Of a DNA stretch of 64,000 nt, positions 9,220-18,143 are shown piece after piece (position 1 is the stretch's first letter; every line of letters starts with the position of its first letter). The notes under the pieces are model-generated. The model saw only the letters and a program-made list of their open reading frames with translations, made no database searches and was not told the DNA's origin. The DNA comes from Shewanella fidelis ATCC BAA-318. GTDB taxonomy: Bacteria; Pseudomonadota; Gammaproteobacteria; Enterobacterales; Shewanellaceae. Both the position numbers and the translations under genes were made by a program. The stretch is from assembly GCF_000518605.1 (NCBI RefSeq), contig NZ_JADX01000017.1, positions 124,001-188,000 of the forward strand, read 5' to 3'.

Positions 9220-10215
9220 ATGCTTTCAGGAAAACATGCATTTGTTCTGTTCAGCTGTATTTGTTTGCTACCGTTATTTGCAACGGCACAAACGGACTCA
9301 CGTGGTTCGTTTAGTGATTATGTGCAACAGCTTAAACAGGATGCTTTAGAGCAAGGCGTAAGTCAGCAGTTAGTTGATAATGTTTTTCCTAAAATTAAAT
9401 TGTTTAAAAAAGCGCAGGGGCTAAAACCTATAGCATCAGCAGTCCCTGTCACCCTTGATACCTATCTTCCTCAAGCGGTTTCACCATCTAGAGTGGAATG
9501 GACACGCGCTTTATATAGTGAATATCAGTTGCAGCTTGATGCAATTGCTAAACGTTACGATGTGCAGCCGCGTTTTATCGTTGCTTTATTCGCAATTGAT
9601 TCAAATTTTGGTCAGCTTAGTTCTGACTATCCTGCATTGTCGGTAACGGCATCTTTGGCTTATGCCGGTGAAAAAGAAGATTTTTATCGGCAGCAGTTCA
9701 TTAATGCTTTACAGATTATTGAGCGTGACAAGCTTAATTTTGCAGAGCTTAAAAGCAATGCTAAAGGTCAACTGGGGCTGAGTCTGTTGTTACCAAGTCG
9801 CTATGCGCAATACGCCAAAGATGGAGATGATGACGGTAAAAGCCAGCCTTGGAGTAACCCTAGTGATGCATTTGCATCTATCGCATATTACCTGCAACAA
9901 AAGGGATGGCGTTCATCTCAAACTTGGGGGCGTCAGGTTAGAGTGCCAAACGCGTTTGATCTAGCGCTGATTGGTCTGGAAACCAGCAAGAGTTTTAGTG
10001 AATGGCAAAACATTGGAGTTCGTCGCTTTAATGGCAAAGATCTTCCCAATCGTGATGATATGCAAGTTTCTATGGTCATGCCGGACGGAGAAGATGGCCG
10101 TAAATACCTCGTATATGATAATTACCGTTACCTAACTGATTGGAGCAATGACAATTACTTTGCAATCAGTGTCGCTTATTTATCTGAAAAAGTTAAACAA
10201 CATAAAGCAATTTGA
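9220..10215 (+). CDS. MltB-family protein with degenerate transglycosylase active site
   Basis: The protein belongs to the MltB/SLT_2 lytic murein transglycosylase family, with a signal peptide (first about 23 residues, ending ATAQ). I chose ATG 9220 because AAGGA lies at 9209-9213; a GTG at 9202 would place residues before the signal. The family's catalytic glutamate sits in an ESNFG-type motif. Here the aligned residue is Asp127 (AIDSNFGQ, codon at 9598-9600). The second hallmark, normally like GAMGYGQFMPSSY, reads GQLGLSLLLPSRY (183-195). The fold is retained (DGDDDGKSQPW, DAFASIAYYL), so this may be a non-catalytic murein-binding protein. It follows ycgL closely. Confidence 0.85.
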   Translation: MLSGKHAFVLFSCICLLPLFATAQTDSRGSFSDYVQQLKQDALEQGVSQQLVDNVFPKIKLFKKAQGLKPIASAVPVTLDTYLPQAVSPSRVEWTRALYSEYQLQLDAIAKRYDVQPRFIVALFAIDSNFGQLSSDYPALSVTASLAYAGEKEDFYRQQFINALQIIERDKLNFAELKSNAKGQLGLSLLLPSRYAQYAKDGDDDGKSQPWSNPSDAFASIAYYLQQKGWRSSQTWGRQVRVPNAFDLALIGLETSKSFSEWQNIGVRRFNGKDLPNRDDMQVSMVMPDGEDGRKYLVYDNYRYLTDWSNDNYFAISVAYLSEKVKQHKAI

Positions 10216-10356
10216 GTCAAACCTTTGAGTTTGGGGTCTACTGCTATGTGACTGAGTGTCACTTTTATGAGCGCTCTTTTGCCATTGCATCACAAAAATC
10301 GTTAAATCCTAGGTTAAGCGCATATATACAGGCTGGGCAGCTATTGTGCATCACTG

Positions 10357-10362
10357 TATAAT
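10357..10362 (+). promoter_or_regulatory. Candidate -10 box for ycgN
   Basis: TATAAT lies 35 bp before the chosen ycgN start, preceded by TG. No clear -35 is seen. Confidence 0.35.
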
Positions 10363-10397
10363 ACGCGGCTAATTGATATATGGGTGAACGAGTACAC

Positions 10398-10838
10398 ATG
10401 GCATTTTGGGAAGATAAAACCTTAGCACAGATGACCACAGAAGAGTGGGAGTCATTATGTGATGGTTGCGGAAAGTGTTGTTTAAATAAGCTAATTGATG
10501 ATGAGACTGAAGAGCTTTACTACACCAATGCTGCTTGCCAATTACTGGATCATAAAGCTGGCCATTGTCAGAACTATAAACATAGGTTTAAGTTTGTACC
10601 TAGCTGCACTAAAGTCACGGTCGAAAATATTGAGTCTTTGACTTGGTTACCTGACAGTTGTGCTTATCGTCGACTATTCATGGGGCGTGACTTACCGAGT
10701 TGGCACCCTTTGCGTACTGGCTCAAAGGAAGCAATGATTCTGGCGGGGATGTCGGTTGCGGGAAAAGTGACATGCGAAACAAGAGTGCGTGATATCGAGG
10801 ATCATATTGTGCTTTGGCCAATGAAAGATGCGCAATAA
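10398..10838 (+). CDS. ycgN: YcgN family cysteine-cluster protein
   Basis: A UPF0260/YcgN protein of unknown function and typical length (146 residues from ATG 10398). The N-terminal cluster CDGCGKCC with later Cys residues (C-x-NYKHR region, SC, SCAYR) suggests a metal or Fe-S site. I prefer the ATG at 10398 (MAFWEDKTL, aligned with the family's FW.SKTL) over the ATG at 10380. A GGTGA at 10383-10387 lies just upstream of it. The gene ends at the twin terminator at 10852. Confidence 0.9.
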   Translation: MAFWEDKTLAQMTTEEWESLCDGCGKCCLNKLIDDETEELYYTNAACQLLDHKAGHCQNYKHRFKFVPSCTKVTVENIESLTWLPDSCAYRRLFMGRDLPSWHPLRTGSKEAMILAGMSVAGKVTCETRVRDIEDHIVLWPMKDAQ

Positions 10839-10851
10839 TCGTCATATCTTT

Positions 10852-10884
10852 AAAAAAACGCCCTATTAAATAGGGCGTTTTTTT
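10852..10884. terminator. Bidirectional terminator between ycgN and dsbB
   Basis: AACGCCCTATT-A-AATAGGGCGTT with A and T tracts on both sides. It can serve ycgN (plus) and dsbB (minus). An almost identical copy lies at 11441-11470. Confidence 0.9.
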
Positions 10885-10908
10885 GTTCTATACATTAGAG
10901 ATAAAACA

Positions 10909-11418
10909 TTAGGCCGATTTTTTTAACGCTGGGATCAAGAAAACCACTAAAGCAAGCAGGTAAGTCGCGAAGGCAACAATCATATATTGCCCCATGGTGA
11001 CGCCCATAAACTCCCACGGAATATCGCTGCACATGCCTGTCGGCATAAATACCGATGGCAGCCACTCATGCAATTGTAACCAACTTGGGAATTCAGGTAG
11101 GTAAGAGCAGGTTGCAAATGGCGAAGGGTTAGTTTGCATATCGACCAACTCAATGGCCAATTTTAGTCCCCAAATAGCACTGATTGCCCATGTTGCTAGG
11201 CCGATGAAACGAGCAATACGCGAGCGGTGGCCGATAACGCCAATTAGTCCTGCAAAAACTAAACCAAAGACTGCTACGCGTTGATAGATGCACATCACAC
11301 AGGGGCTAAGTTCCATCACGTATTGAAAGAAGAGTGCGGCTAGTTCTAGTGCCACTGCAGACATCATTAAAATGAGCCAAGCGGCACGGGAGTGAGCAAA
11401 ACGGGTTAGTGCATTCAA
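10909..11418 (-). CDS. dsbB: Disulfide bond formation protein B
   Basis: DsbB is the inner-membrane quinone reductase that reoxidises DsbA. Four membrane helices are visible. The first periplasmic redox pair is CVMC, the second is the Cys in ATCSYLP and the Cys in PTGMCSD, as in the family. An ATG at 11433 is possible, but it lies 7 nt from a terminator and has no ribosome site. TTG at 11418 (MNALTRF) has GGAGA 8 nt upstream and fits the family N-terminus, so I chose it (169 residues). It is flanked by two near-identical terminators. Confidence 0.93.
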   Translation of the reverse strand: MNALTRFAHSRAAWLILMMSAVALELAALFFQYVMELSPCVMCIYQRVAVFGLVFAGLIGVIGHRSRIARFIGLATWAISAIWGLKLAIELVDMQTNPSPFATCSYLPEFPSWLQLHEWLPSVFMPTGMCSDIPWEFMGVTMGQYMIVAFATYLLALVVFLIPALKKSA

Positions 11419-11440
11419 CGACAAAGTCTCCATTGCAAAT

Positions 11441-11470
11441 AAAAAAACGCCCTATTGAATAGGGCGTTTT
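11441..11470 (-). terminator. Terminator of nhaB
   Basis: On the minus strand, AAAACGCCCTATT-C-AATAGGGCGTTTTTTT is a strong hairpin with a T tract. It lies 40 nt after the nhaB stop and just upstream of dsbB. Confidence 0.88.
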
Positions 11471-11510
11471 CTATGACTAACTATTTATAAAATAGTTCAG
11501 ATAAAGCTTA

Positions 11511-13097
11511 TCAATGTGATGATACTACACCATCTGCAGCTGCTTGAGCAGAGTGATGGATTAACATTTGTGTATCATAGAAGTATTGCGTCATCTGTTC
11601 TAGGGCGCCCAACTCAATTGCAAGCACACCAACGATAGATAAAACGATCGTGTAAGGTAGTGCCATCCACACCATTCTACCGTAAGAAAGGCGAATAAGT
11701 GGAGCAATAGCAGAGGTTAACAAGAATAGGAACGCTGCTTGACCATTAGGTGTTGCAACTGATGGTAGGTTAGTACCCGTGTTAATCGCAACCGCCAATA
11801 GGTCGAACTGATCACGAGAAATCTGGCCATTAAGCAGGGCAGCTTTTACTTCGTTAATGTAAACAGTACCTACGAATACGTTGTCACTAACCATTGAAAG
11901 TAAGCCGTTAGCAATGTAGAAAATCACTAACTGTGTGTTACCTTCAAAGCTCAATGCCCACTGGATCACTGGCGCAAACAGTTGCTGATCGATAATGACT
12001 GCAACAACCGCAAAGAATACTGCAAGTAGCGCTGTAAATGGCAAAGCTTCTTCAAATGCTTTACCTAATGCGTGTTCGTTAGTAATACCATTAAAGGCAG
12101 TTGCTAAAATGATCACAGATAGACCAATTAGACCTACAGAAGCTAAGTGCAATGCAAGACCGGCAATTAACCAAACACCAATAATAGCTTGGATTAATAG
12201 CTTAACTTTATCATGCTTAGTGCGGTTAGCATCTTCGTGTGCATCATAATCAGAAAGGATTTTATGTACAGCTTCTGGTAGTTGTTGACCGTAGCCAAAT
12301 ACCTTGAACTTTTCCACTAAGAAACAGGTTGTGATACCTGCAATAAATACCGGTACAGTTACTGGAGACATGCGAATAGCAAATTCTGCGAACTGCCAGT
12401 TAGCTTGCGCAGCAATAATTAGGTTTTGCGGTTCGCCCACCATAGTACAAACGCCGCCTAATGCAGTACCAACACCAGCATGCATAAGTAGGTTACGTAG
12501 GAAACCACGGAAAGACTCTAATTCTTCTTCACATAGCTGGTTTTGACCATCAGATGTGTGGTCATGGCTTTCACCAAAGCTCTTACCTGAGGCAACTTTG
12601 TGGTAGATAGAGTAGAAGCCAACAGCAACTGTGATGATAACTGCAATAACGGTTAATGCATCTAAGAATGCAGACAGGAATGCTGAAGCCATACAGAACA
12701 GTAAAGATACCGCTATTTTAGAGCGTACTTTAGTGATCATTTTGGTAAATACGAACAGAAGCAATTGCTTCATAAAGTAGATACCAGCAACCATAAATAC
12801 TAATAATAGTACTACTTCTAAGTTTGCTTCAATTTCATGCAACACTTGGCTCGGCGAGGTCATACCAATCGCCACAGCTTCAATCGCTAATAAACCACCA
12901 GGTTGTAGTGGATAGCATTTTAGTGCCATAGCTAAGGTGAAGATAAACTCAACAACTAACAGCCAACCAGCCACAAACGGATTAAAATAAAATACGATTG
13001 GGTTGATCACTAAAAACGATATGATCGCGAGTTTGAACCACTTCGGTGAATTACCCAAGAAGTTGTCAAGAAACGCCCGACTCATTGTCACAGGCAT
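11511..13097 (-). CDS. nhaB: Na+/H+ antiporter NhaB
   Basis: NhaB exports Na+ in exchange for protons across the inner membrane. The 528 residues match the family, with about a dozen hydrophobic helices. The N-terminus is strongly conserved: [11 protein letters not shown] near 13-23, then NPFVAGWLL and [17 protein letters not shown]. The start ATG 13097 has AGAGGA 4-5 nt upstream. It is divergent from fadR across a 307-bp gap and ends before a strong terminator. In many relatives nhaB and fadR are neighbours, which supports both calls. Confidence 0.96.
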   Translation of the reverse strand: MPVTMSRAFLDNFLGNSPKWFKLAIISFLVINPIVFYFNPFVAGWLLVVEFIFTLAMALKCYPLQPGGLLAIEAVAIGMTSPSQVLHEIEANLEVVLLLVFMVAGIYFMKQLLLFVFTKMITKVRSKIAVSLLFCMASAFLSAFLDALTVIAVIITVAVGFYSIYHKVASGKSFGESHDHTSDGQNQLCEEELESFRGFLRNLLMHAGVGTALGGVCTMVGEPQNLIIAAQANWQFAEFAIRMSPVTVPVFIAGITTCFLVEKFKVFGYGQQLPEAVHKILSDYDAHEDANRTKHDKVKLLIQAIIGVWLIAGLALHLASVGLIGLSVIILATAFNGITNEHALGKAFEEALPFTALLAVFFAVVAVIIDQQLFAPVIQWALSFEGNTQLVIFYIANGLLSMVSDNVFVGTVYINEVKAALLNGQISRDQFDLLAVAINTGTNLPSVATPNGQAAFLFLLTSAIAPLIRLSYGRMVWMALPYTIVLSIVGVLAIELGALEQMTQYFYDTQMLIHHSAQAAADGVVSSH

Positions 13098-13352
13098 GGA
13101 ATCCTCTCTATTTAATATCTATATAGTTGCTAATAACAAACATTTTAATCGAATTTGCTATAAGCGATAGTTAAGCCGATGCTAAAGATAAAACCTTTTG
13201 GAAAACTTAAAAAGCCCATAATGACGAAACAGCTATCTAAATCAAAAAAATGTGATTTAAAATGAGCTGTTAGCGCAAAAAGTGACCGTTCCAACAGTTT
13301 TCTTAATATAGACCCTATCAATTGACGCGGTTTTAGTTTTCATTTTTTCCTG

Positions 13353-13369
13353 CTCTGGTATGATCTGTC
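13353..13369 (+). promoter_or_regulatory. Candidate FadR operator over an extended -10 promoter of fadR
   Basis: CTCTGGTATGATCTGTC matches the E. coli FadR consensus AGCTGGTCCGAYNTGTT at about 12 of 17 positions, including CTGGT and GAY-N-TGT. The same bases contain an extended -10, TGGTATGAT (13356-13364). FadR binding here would occlude its own promoter. The rest of the 13098-13404 gap shows only AT-rich sequence and a TTGACG at 13322-13327 with poor spacing. Confidence 0.45.
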
Positions 13370-13404
13370 GCAGAACAACACTAATAATTGGATAGAGTAG
13401 GCTA

Positions 13405-14124
13405 ATGATCATCAATGCCAAAGGCCCTGCAAGTTTTGCAGAGAAGTATATTGTACGATCCATCTGGGAAAATAAGTTTCCTCCAGGCTCTATTCTCCCT
13501 GCAGAGCGAGAGCTTTCTGAGCTAATTGGCGTAACTCGCACCACATTACGTGAAGTTTTGCAGCGTTTAGCGCGCGATGGTTGGCTAACGATTCAACATG
13601 GTAAGCCAACTCGAGTGAACAACTTTTGGGAAACCTCTGGTCTTAATATTCTTGAGACGATAGCAGAGCTTAACCCTGAAGGTTTCCCTGAACTTGTCGA
13701 TCAGCTATTGTCTGCGCGCAGTAGCGTGAGTGCTATCTATTTCAGAGGCGCGATTCGAAATAATCCAGAAGAAGCTATTGCTGCGTTATCTCATCTTGAA
13801 GAACTAGAAGATACAGCTCAAGCGTATGCTGAATTTGACTATCAATTACAGCACACGTTAGCGTTTTCATCGGGTAATCCATTATATGTTTTAATTCTTA
13901 ATGGTTTTAAAGGCTTATATAGCAGAGTAGGTCGTTATTATTTCTCTAGCTCAGACGCACGTGCTTTAGCAATGGAGTTTTATAAAGAGTTACAAAAGCT
14001 TGCCGTTGCGAAAAACTATGCTGATGTGCCAGCACTGATGCGTACCTATGGCATCAATAGCGGTGTTATGTGGCAGAGTTTACGTGACGATATGCCTGTT
14101 GAATTGGGTCAACCAGAAAACTAA
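13405..14124 (+). CDS. fadR: Fatty acid metabolism regulator FadR
   Basis: FadR is a GntR-family repressor of fatty-acid degradation and activator of unsaturated fatty-acid synthesis. Long-chain acyl-CoA releases it from DNA. The 239 residues equal the E. coli length and lack the insertion known from Vibrio FadR. The N-terminal winged helix is visible (FPPGSILPAERELSEL, then TRTTLREVLQRLARDGW near 48-64), followed by the all-helical acyl-CoA-binding domain. It probably controls fadD at 4.1 kb. Its own promoter overlaps a FadR-like sequence, so autoregulation is likely. Confidence 0.95.
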   Translation: MIINAKGPASFAEKYIVRSIWENKFPPGSILPAERELSELIGVTRTTLREVLQRLARDGWLTIQHGKPTRVNNFWETSGLNILETIAELNPEGFPELVDQLLSARSSVSAIYFRGAIRNNPEEAIAALSHLEELEDTAQAYAEFDYQLQHTLAFSSGNPLYVLILNGFKGLYSRVGRYYFSSSDARALAMEFYKELQKLAVAKNYADVPALMRTYGINSGVMWQSLRDDMPVELGQPEN

Positions 14125-14146
14125 TTTCTCAAGTTTAACAATGAAT

Positions 14147-14173
14147 AAAAGCCATCCTAAGGATGGCTTTTTT
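14147..14173. terminator. Bidirectional terminator between fadR and tamB
   Basis: AAAAGCCATCC-TAA-GGATGGCTTTT is an 11-bp perfect stem with A/T tracts on both sides. It serves fadR and the convergent tamB. Confidence 0.9.
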
Positions 14174-14189
14174 ATGTCTTATATATAGG

Positions 14190-17100
14190 TTACAGATCAA
14201 AGCTGTAATACAGATCTAATGATTGCTCAATGGTGCCTGAAACGGTTTCCAGATAAAGCTGCGATAGTAAATAGTACCTTACAGTCATCTCATAACCTGG
14301 GTTAAATACACCCACTCCATACTTAACCATTAGGTTGTCACCAATAAAACCACTGATGGCAAAACGGCCGTCATCATTAGCATCGAGCTGTACATTAGAA
14401 AAGCCTATCTTTTCTATTAGTCCAGTTGCAGTATTGCCAATATTGCCAATCGCACCACCACCTATCTGGTTACTTAGGGTTAATGCCGCTCCCATCATCA
14501 GGCCACTATTTTGATCGACACTGTTATTGCTCAGTCCTGTTCCACGAACAATATAATTTAAAATTTCAGCTTGCTCTTTAGTTGGGTTTGAAAATAGGTT
14601 CACAATCGGCTTCATCGGCGTACCTGTGATGCGCACACCAGCGATTACATCTTCATCTTTAATTTCTCGAACAGCTTCAATATTGAGGTTAGGTACGTCA
14701 ATAGGTCCGATAAACTGCATTTCACCGGCGCGGATCTCTAAGGTTTGTCCCATAAATTTATAGTTGCCATCAACCACTTTGATTTCACCAAACATCAGAG
14801 GAGGTCTAAATGGATCTTGTTTAAGCTCGAGTTTTCCTTGCAGCTTCCCGGCGAGTCCCATGCCATCTACTCGCAGGTTATCACCAACATTGAGGTTCAC
14901 TTGTGCAGATACCGCCAGCGGTGACGCTTTCGCTTCTTTTGTGGCTAAGCTGTCTTCAAAGACCACGTCTTTGGACACAGCAACACCGCCTTCAGGCAAC
15001 TGCACTATGGTTATTTTTCCTGACGGTACATTTATATCACCGGTTACATCAAATGATTCATTAGTAAAGTTAACGTGTAAATCGGTACCTACATTTAAAA
15101 TGGCCAGCGGTGGTTGAATAACGGCAAGATCGTTGCCTTTAACATCAAATGCACCTTTCAGTTTTTGCTGCGCCCAGTCTAATTGACCGTCAACATAAGC
15201 AAGGCCTTCGCCCATTTTCAGTTGACCATCGATTTGGGCTTTTTTACCGGCAAAGATAAAATCGAGATCGATGTCTTCTAACAGGGTAGGGTTCGCGGTA
15301 GCCATAATTGCACCATTATTGAGTGCGATTTCTCCAGAGACTTGTGGATCAGTTAAGCTACCTGCAACATTTAGCTCACTTGATATTACGCCTTCTAATA
15401 CTTCTAGCTCAGGCACAAGTACGGCTAACGCTTTTAAATTGATTTTATGTAGAGAGAACTTACCCTTCATAGCTCTATCTGGCGTCACATTAATACCTAG
15501 ATTAGCGTCTAAACTGGCAATATCATGAGACTCTAACGCAACGGATGTTTGCAGCTGCTTTTCATCGAGTTTGCTGCGTACTTGCACCGATTTGTAACCA
15601 ACCGCAACGTTACTATTATTGGTTGCTTTAAAGTCAATATTGCCTTCAGTTAGTTGCAGTTCCAGATTGCCCGTTGGCTTTTTATCAGCAAACCATTGTA
15701 AGTTCGTAGTGAGGCTAGCCGGCCCTGTCCAGTCTAGACTTTGAGGCAACCAAGGCTTGACTAACTTACCGATGTCACCGTTGAATTGCAGGCTTGTTTT
15801 GCCGTCTAAACCTAATTTGGTATCTGTATTAGCGCATAGATTGCCACTTTGATGTGACAGACAGAATGCCTGCAGCAGACCTGTTTGATTATTGAGTGAA
15901 TATTCAGCCTTTAGTGGCTTTTCAAGCGACACATCACCTAGCTTAGATCGTAGCGTTAATTGATTAATTTGTGCATCGACTAACTGGTTTTTCTCATCAA
16001 ATTGACTCGTTACAGCCGTGGTTAATCCAAGATCTCCTTTAGAGTTAATCTGTAAAGCTTGCTTAGCTAAATCTCCTTCAGCATTAAGGTTGATACTCGC
16101 TAACTCAAGATCTTGGTACTTTAACTCAACGAGGTTTATCTCAGCGTTAAAGTCATGATTATCAAAAGGCTTATAGTGTCCATTTAATGAAAGCTTATTT
16201 AGCTCGATTGATTGGAACTGTAGATCTTCTGCTGTTAGGTTAACGCTAAGATCCGGATGCTCATTTTCCCCTGAAACAGCTATATCAGCATTGATGGTTC
16301 CACTTGCTTGCGCCTGCCATAAGCTTAAATCTGGTACTGTTAGCGTTCCATTTAGCGCCCAATTCTTATCTACAGTTCCTTTTACATATAGATGGCTTTG
16401 TAGTGCATTGACATTTAAGCCATTGGAACTGATAAACCATTGCTGGTTGAGTGCCAGATCACCATCTACTTCGAGGGGGTAATGCATGATATGGCCATTA
16501 AGCTTGGCATTACTGAGTTCAACTTGCCAATCGTTGTTAGTTAAATTGAATTGGCCCTTGGTGTTAAACGGACCTGTGATCTCGCTTGCGGGTAATGGGT
16601 TATCTGGGCTCAAAGTGAGCTGGCTTATATCAAATTGTTGGCTGGCGACTTTAGCATCCCATGCCAGTTGCTGACCATATTCGAGCGCGCCTTGCACGGT
16701 TAATTCGCCAAGTTTACTGTTTCTCGCGTGTAGCTTAGTAAAAGTTAACTGGCTACCTTGGTGACTAAACTGACTATCGAGATCAATACTCGGTTGAAAT
16801 GGTGAAGAGAATAACGCCTGCACTGACGCTTGTTGTTTGTATAAATCACCTTTGCTTGTTAACTTGATGTTCTGTGCGACATAGTCAGCTTGCTTTAGTG
16901 GCCACTGTAATTGCTTAGCGCTTAGGTTAAGGGTGTAAGGCAGATCTGGTTTGGCTAATGCAATGCTGGACTCAATATCAAAATCAAACTGACCACTTCC
17001 TATAATATGGCTTTTAAGTTGTGCGAACCCTTGGCTTAAGCTTATATCGAGATCTTGGTTTTTAAGCCCTGGAACTTCAGCAACGCTGTTAAGTTTTGCA

Positions 17101-18143
17101 TTGGCAGTGATCTCCATTGGATAATCGTCAATCAACGACATTTGACCAAGCAAACGTACGTCACCATATGTATGACTTGCTCTAAAATCGTCGATATTGA
17201 TGAGAAATTGCTGGTAACTTCCACTTAAGTGCAGAGATTGGAAGTTATCTTTACGAGGCCCTAAGATGAGCTCAGCGTTATTGATATCTAGGCTTTCGAC
17301 AAACACCGGGATTGGCATAAACACTTGTGGCAAGTTTGCCATGGCCCAATGATGCTGGTCATTCAGCTCGGTATCAACAGTTGTTTGCTGCGTCTTTGGC
17401 TGATTTTTAGCTGTTGTTGATGCGTTGTTAGTAGCATCGGCTGCATGTTGTTTGGCGTCATCTTCATCGGTTTCAAAAGGAATAGAAACCAATAAGCCTT
17501 CCGAATAAATTGAGCTTGCTCGGATCCCTGTAGCCAACCACTCTGCGCTTAAATCGAGCTGATTAGCATTAAAGTCCATATCATTAACGCGAACCGTGAC
17601 ATTTTTGAGCTCACCACTATTCAAAGTGATCCCAAAAGGCAGAGTGATCTGTTGATTTTCCGCTTCGGGGTTATCTAATTGAGCTTGTTCATCTAGGTTG
17701 CTATCGCCAACAGAATCGTCACTTTCAGAACCTATTAGTTGGGTATCGATTTCCACATTAACTTTTGAACTGGCTAACTGTTCAACACACAGCTGCTTTT
17801 GCATTAAGCACATCGGGTTCCAAGCAAGAACCAGATCGCTGACCTCAACGGCAACGCCATTCATTTGCCAAGCGCCATAATTGAGTTCAAGCTGGCGGTT
17901 AATTTGTCCTGATTTATAACTAAGCTCAAGATCGGGTACAAACATGTCGGCAAGCTTTACGCTGATATGACTGCCAAACTCAGTGCCAATTAACACTGCG
18001 AGACTAATAAGTAGTAGCAGTGGTGCATAAATGATGACTCGGCTACATAATTTAAACCAGCGCCATAATTTTGAACGCAGGCTAACTTTGGCAGAGCATC
18101 CGCCACTTGGCTCAGCAGCTGTTTGGTCGTCTGGCGCGATCAT
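14190..18143 (-). CDS. tamB: Translocation and assembly module protein TamB
   Basis: TamB is a giant inner-membrane-anchored, periplasm-spanning protein that works with TamA in outer-membrane protein assembly and phospholipid transport. The 1317 residues have a cytoplasmic tail, one N-terminal membrane helix (about 35-53), a long repetitive beta-rich body typical of AsmA-like proteins, and a conserved C-terminal DUF490 domain (GTPMKPIVNLFSNP, then YYLLSQLYLETVSG near the end). A Gln/Asn/Thr-rich stretch with low conservation lies near 235-265. The ATG overlaps the tamA stop by 4 nt, so tamA-tamB form a coupled operon. Confidence 0.95.
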   Translation of the reverse strand: MIAPDDQTAAEPSGGCSAKVSLRSKLWRWFKLCSRVIIYAPLLLLISLAVLIGTEFGSHISVKLADMFVPDLELSYKSGQINRQLELNYGAWQMNGVAVEVSDLVLAWNPMCLMQKQLCVEQLASSKVNVEIDTQLIGSESDDSVGDSNLDEQAQLDNPEAENQQITLPFGITLNSGELKNVTVRVNDMDFNANQLDLSAEWLATGIRASSIYSEGLLVSIPFETDEDDAKQHAADATNNASTTAKNQPKTQQTTVDTELNDQHHWAMANLPQVFMPIPVFVESLDINNAELILGPRKDNFQSLHLSGSYQQFLINIDDFRASHTYGDVRLLGQMSLIDDYPMEITANAKLNSVAEVPGLKNQDLDISLSQGFAQLKSHIIGSGQFDFDIESSIALAKPDLPYTLNLSAKQLQWPLKQADYVAQNIKLTSKGDLYKQQASVQALFSSPFQPSIDLDSQFSHQGSQLTFTKLHARNSKLGELTVQGALEYGQQLAWDAKVASQQFDISQLTLSPDNPLPASEITGPFNTKGQFNLTNNDWQVELSNAKLNGHIMHYPLEVDGDLALNQQWFISSNGLNVNALQSHLYVKGTVDKNWALNGTLTVPDLSLWQAQASGTINADIAVSGENEHPDLSVNLTAEDLQFQSIELNKLSLNGHYKPFDNHDFNAEINLVELKYQDLELASINLNAEGDLAKQALQINSKGDLGLTTAVTSQFDEKNQLVDAQINQLTLRSKLGDVSLEKPLKAEYSLNNQTGLLQAFCLSHQSGNLCANTDTKLGLDGKTSLQFNGDIGKLVKPWLPQSLDWTGPASLTTNLQWFADKKPTGNLELQLTEGNIDFKATNNSNVAVGYKSVQVRSKLDEKQLQTSVALESHDIASLDANLGINVTPDRAMKGKFSLHKINLKALAVLVPELEVLEGVISSELNVAGSLTDPQVSGEIALNNGAIMATANPTLLEDIDLDFIFAGKKAQIDGQLKMGEGLAYVDGQLDWAQQKLKGAFDVKGNDLAVIQPPLAILNVGTDLHVNFTNESFDVTGDINVPSGKITIVQLPEGGVAVSKDVVFEDSLATKEAKASPLAVSAQVNLNVGDNLRVDGMGLAGKLQGKLELKQDPFRPPLMFGEIKVVDGNYKFMGQTLEIRAGEMQFIGPIDVPNLNIEAVREIKDEDVIAGVRITGTPMKPIVNLFSNPTKEQAEILNYIVRGTGLSNNSVDQNSGLMMGAALTLSNQIGGGAIGNIGNTATGLIEKIGFSNVQLDANDDGRFAISGFIGDNLMVKYGVGVFNPGYEMTVRYYLLSQLYLETVSGTIEQSLDLYYSFDL

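Noticed and set aside
13257..13544. 95-aa minus-strand reading frame over the fadR start
   Set aside because: Overlaps the fadR coding start and promoter, with no family likeness or ribosome site.
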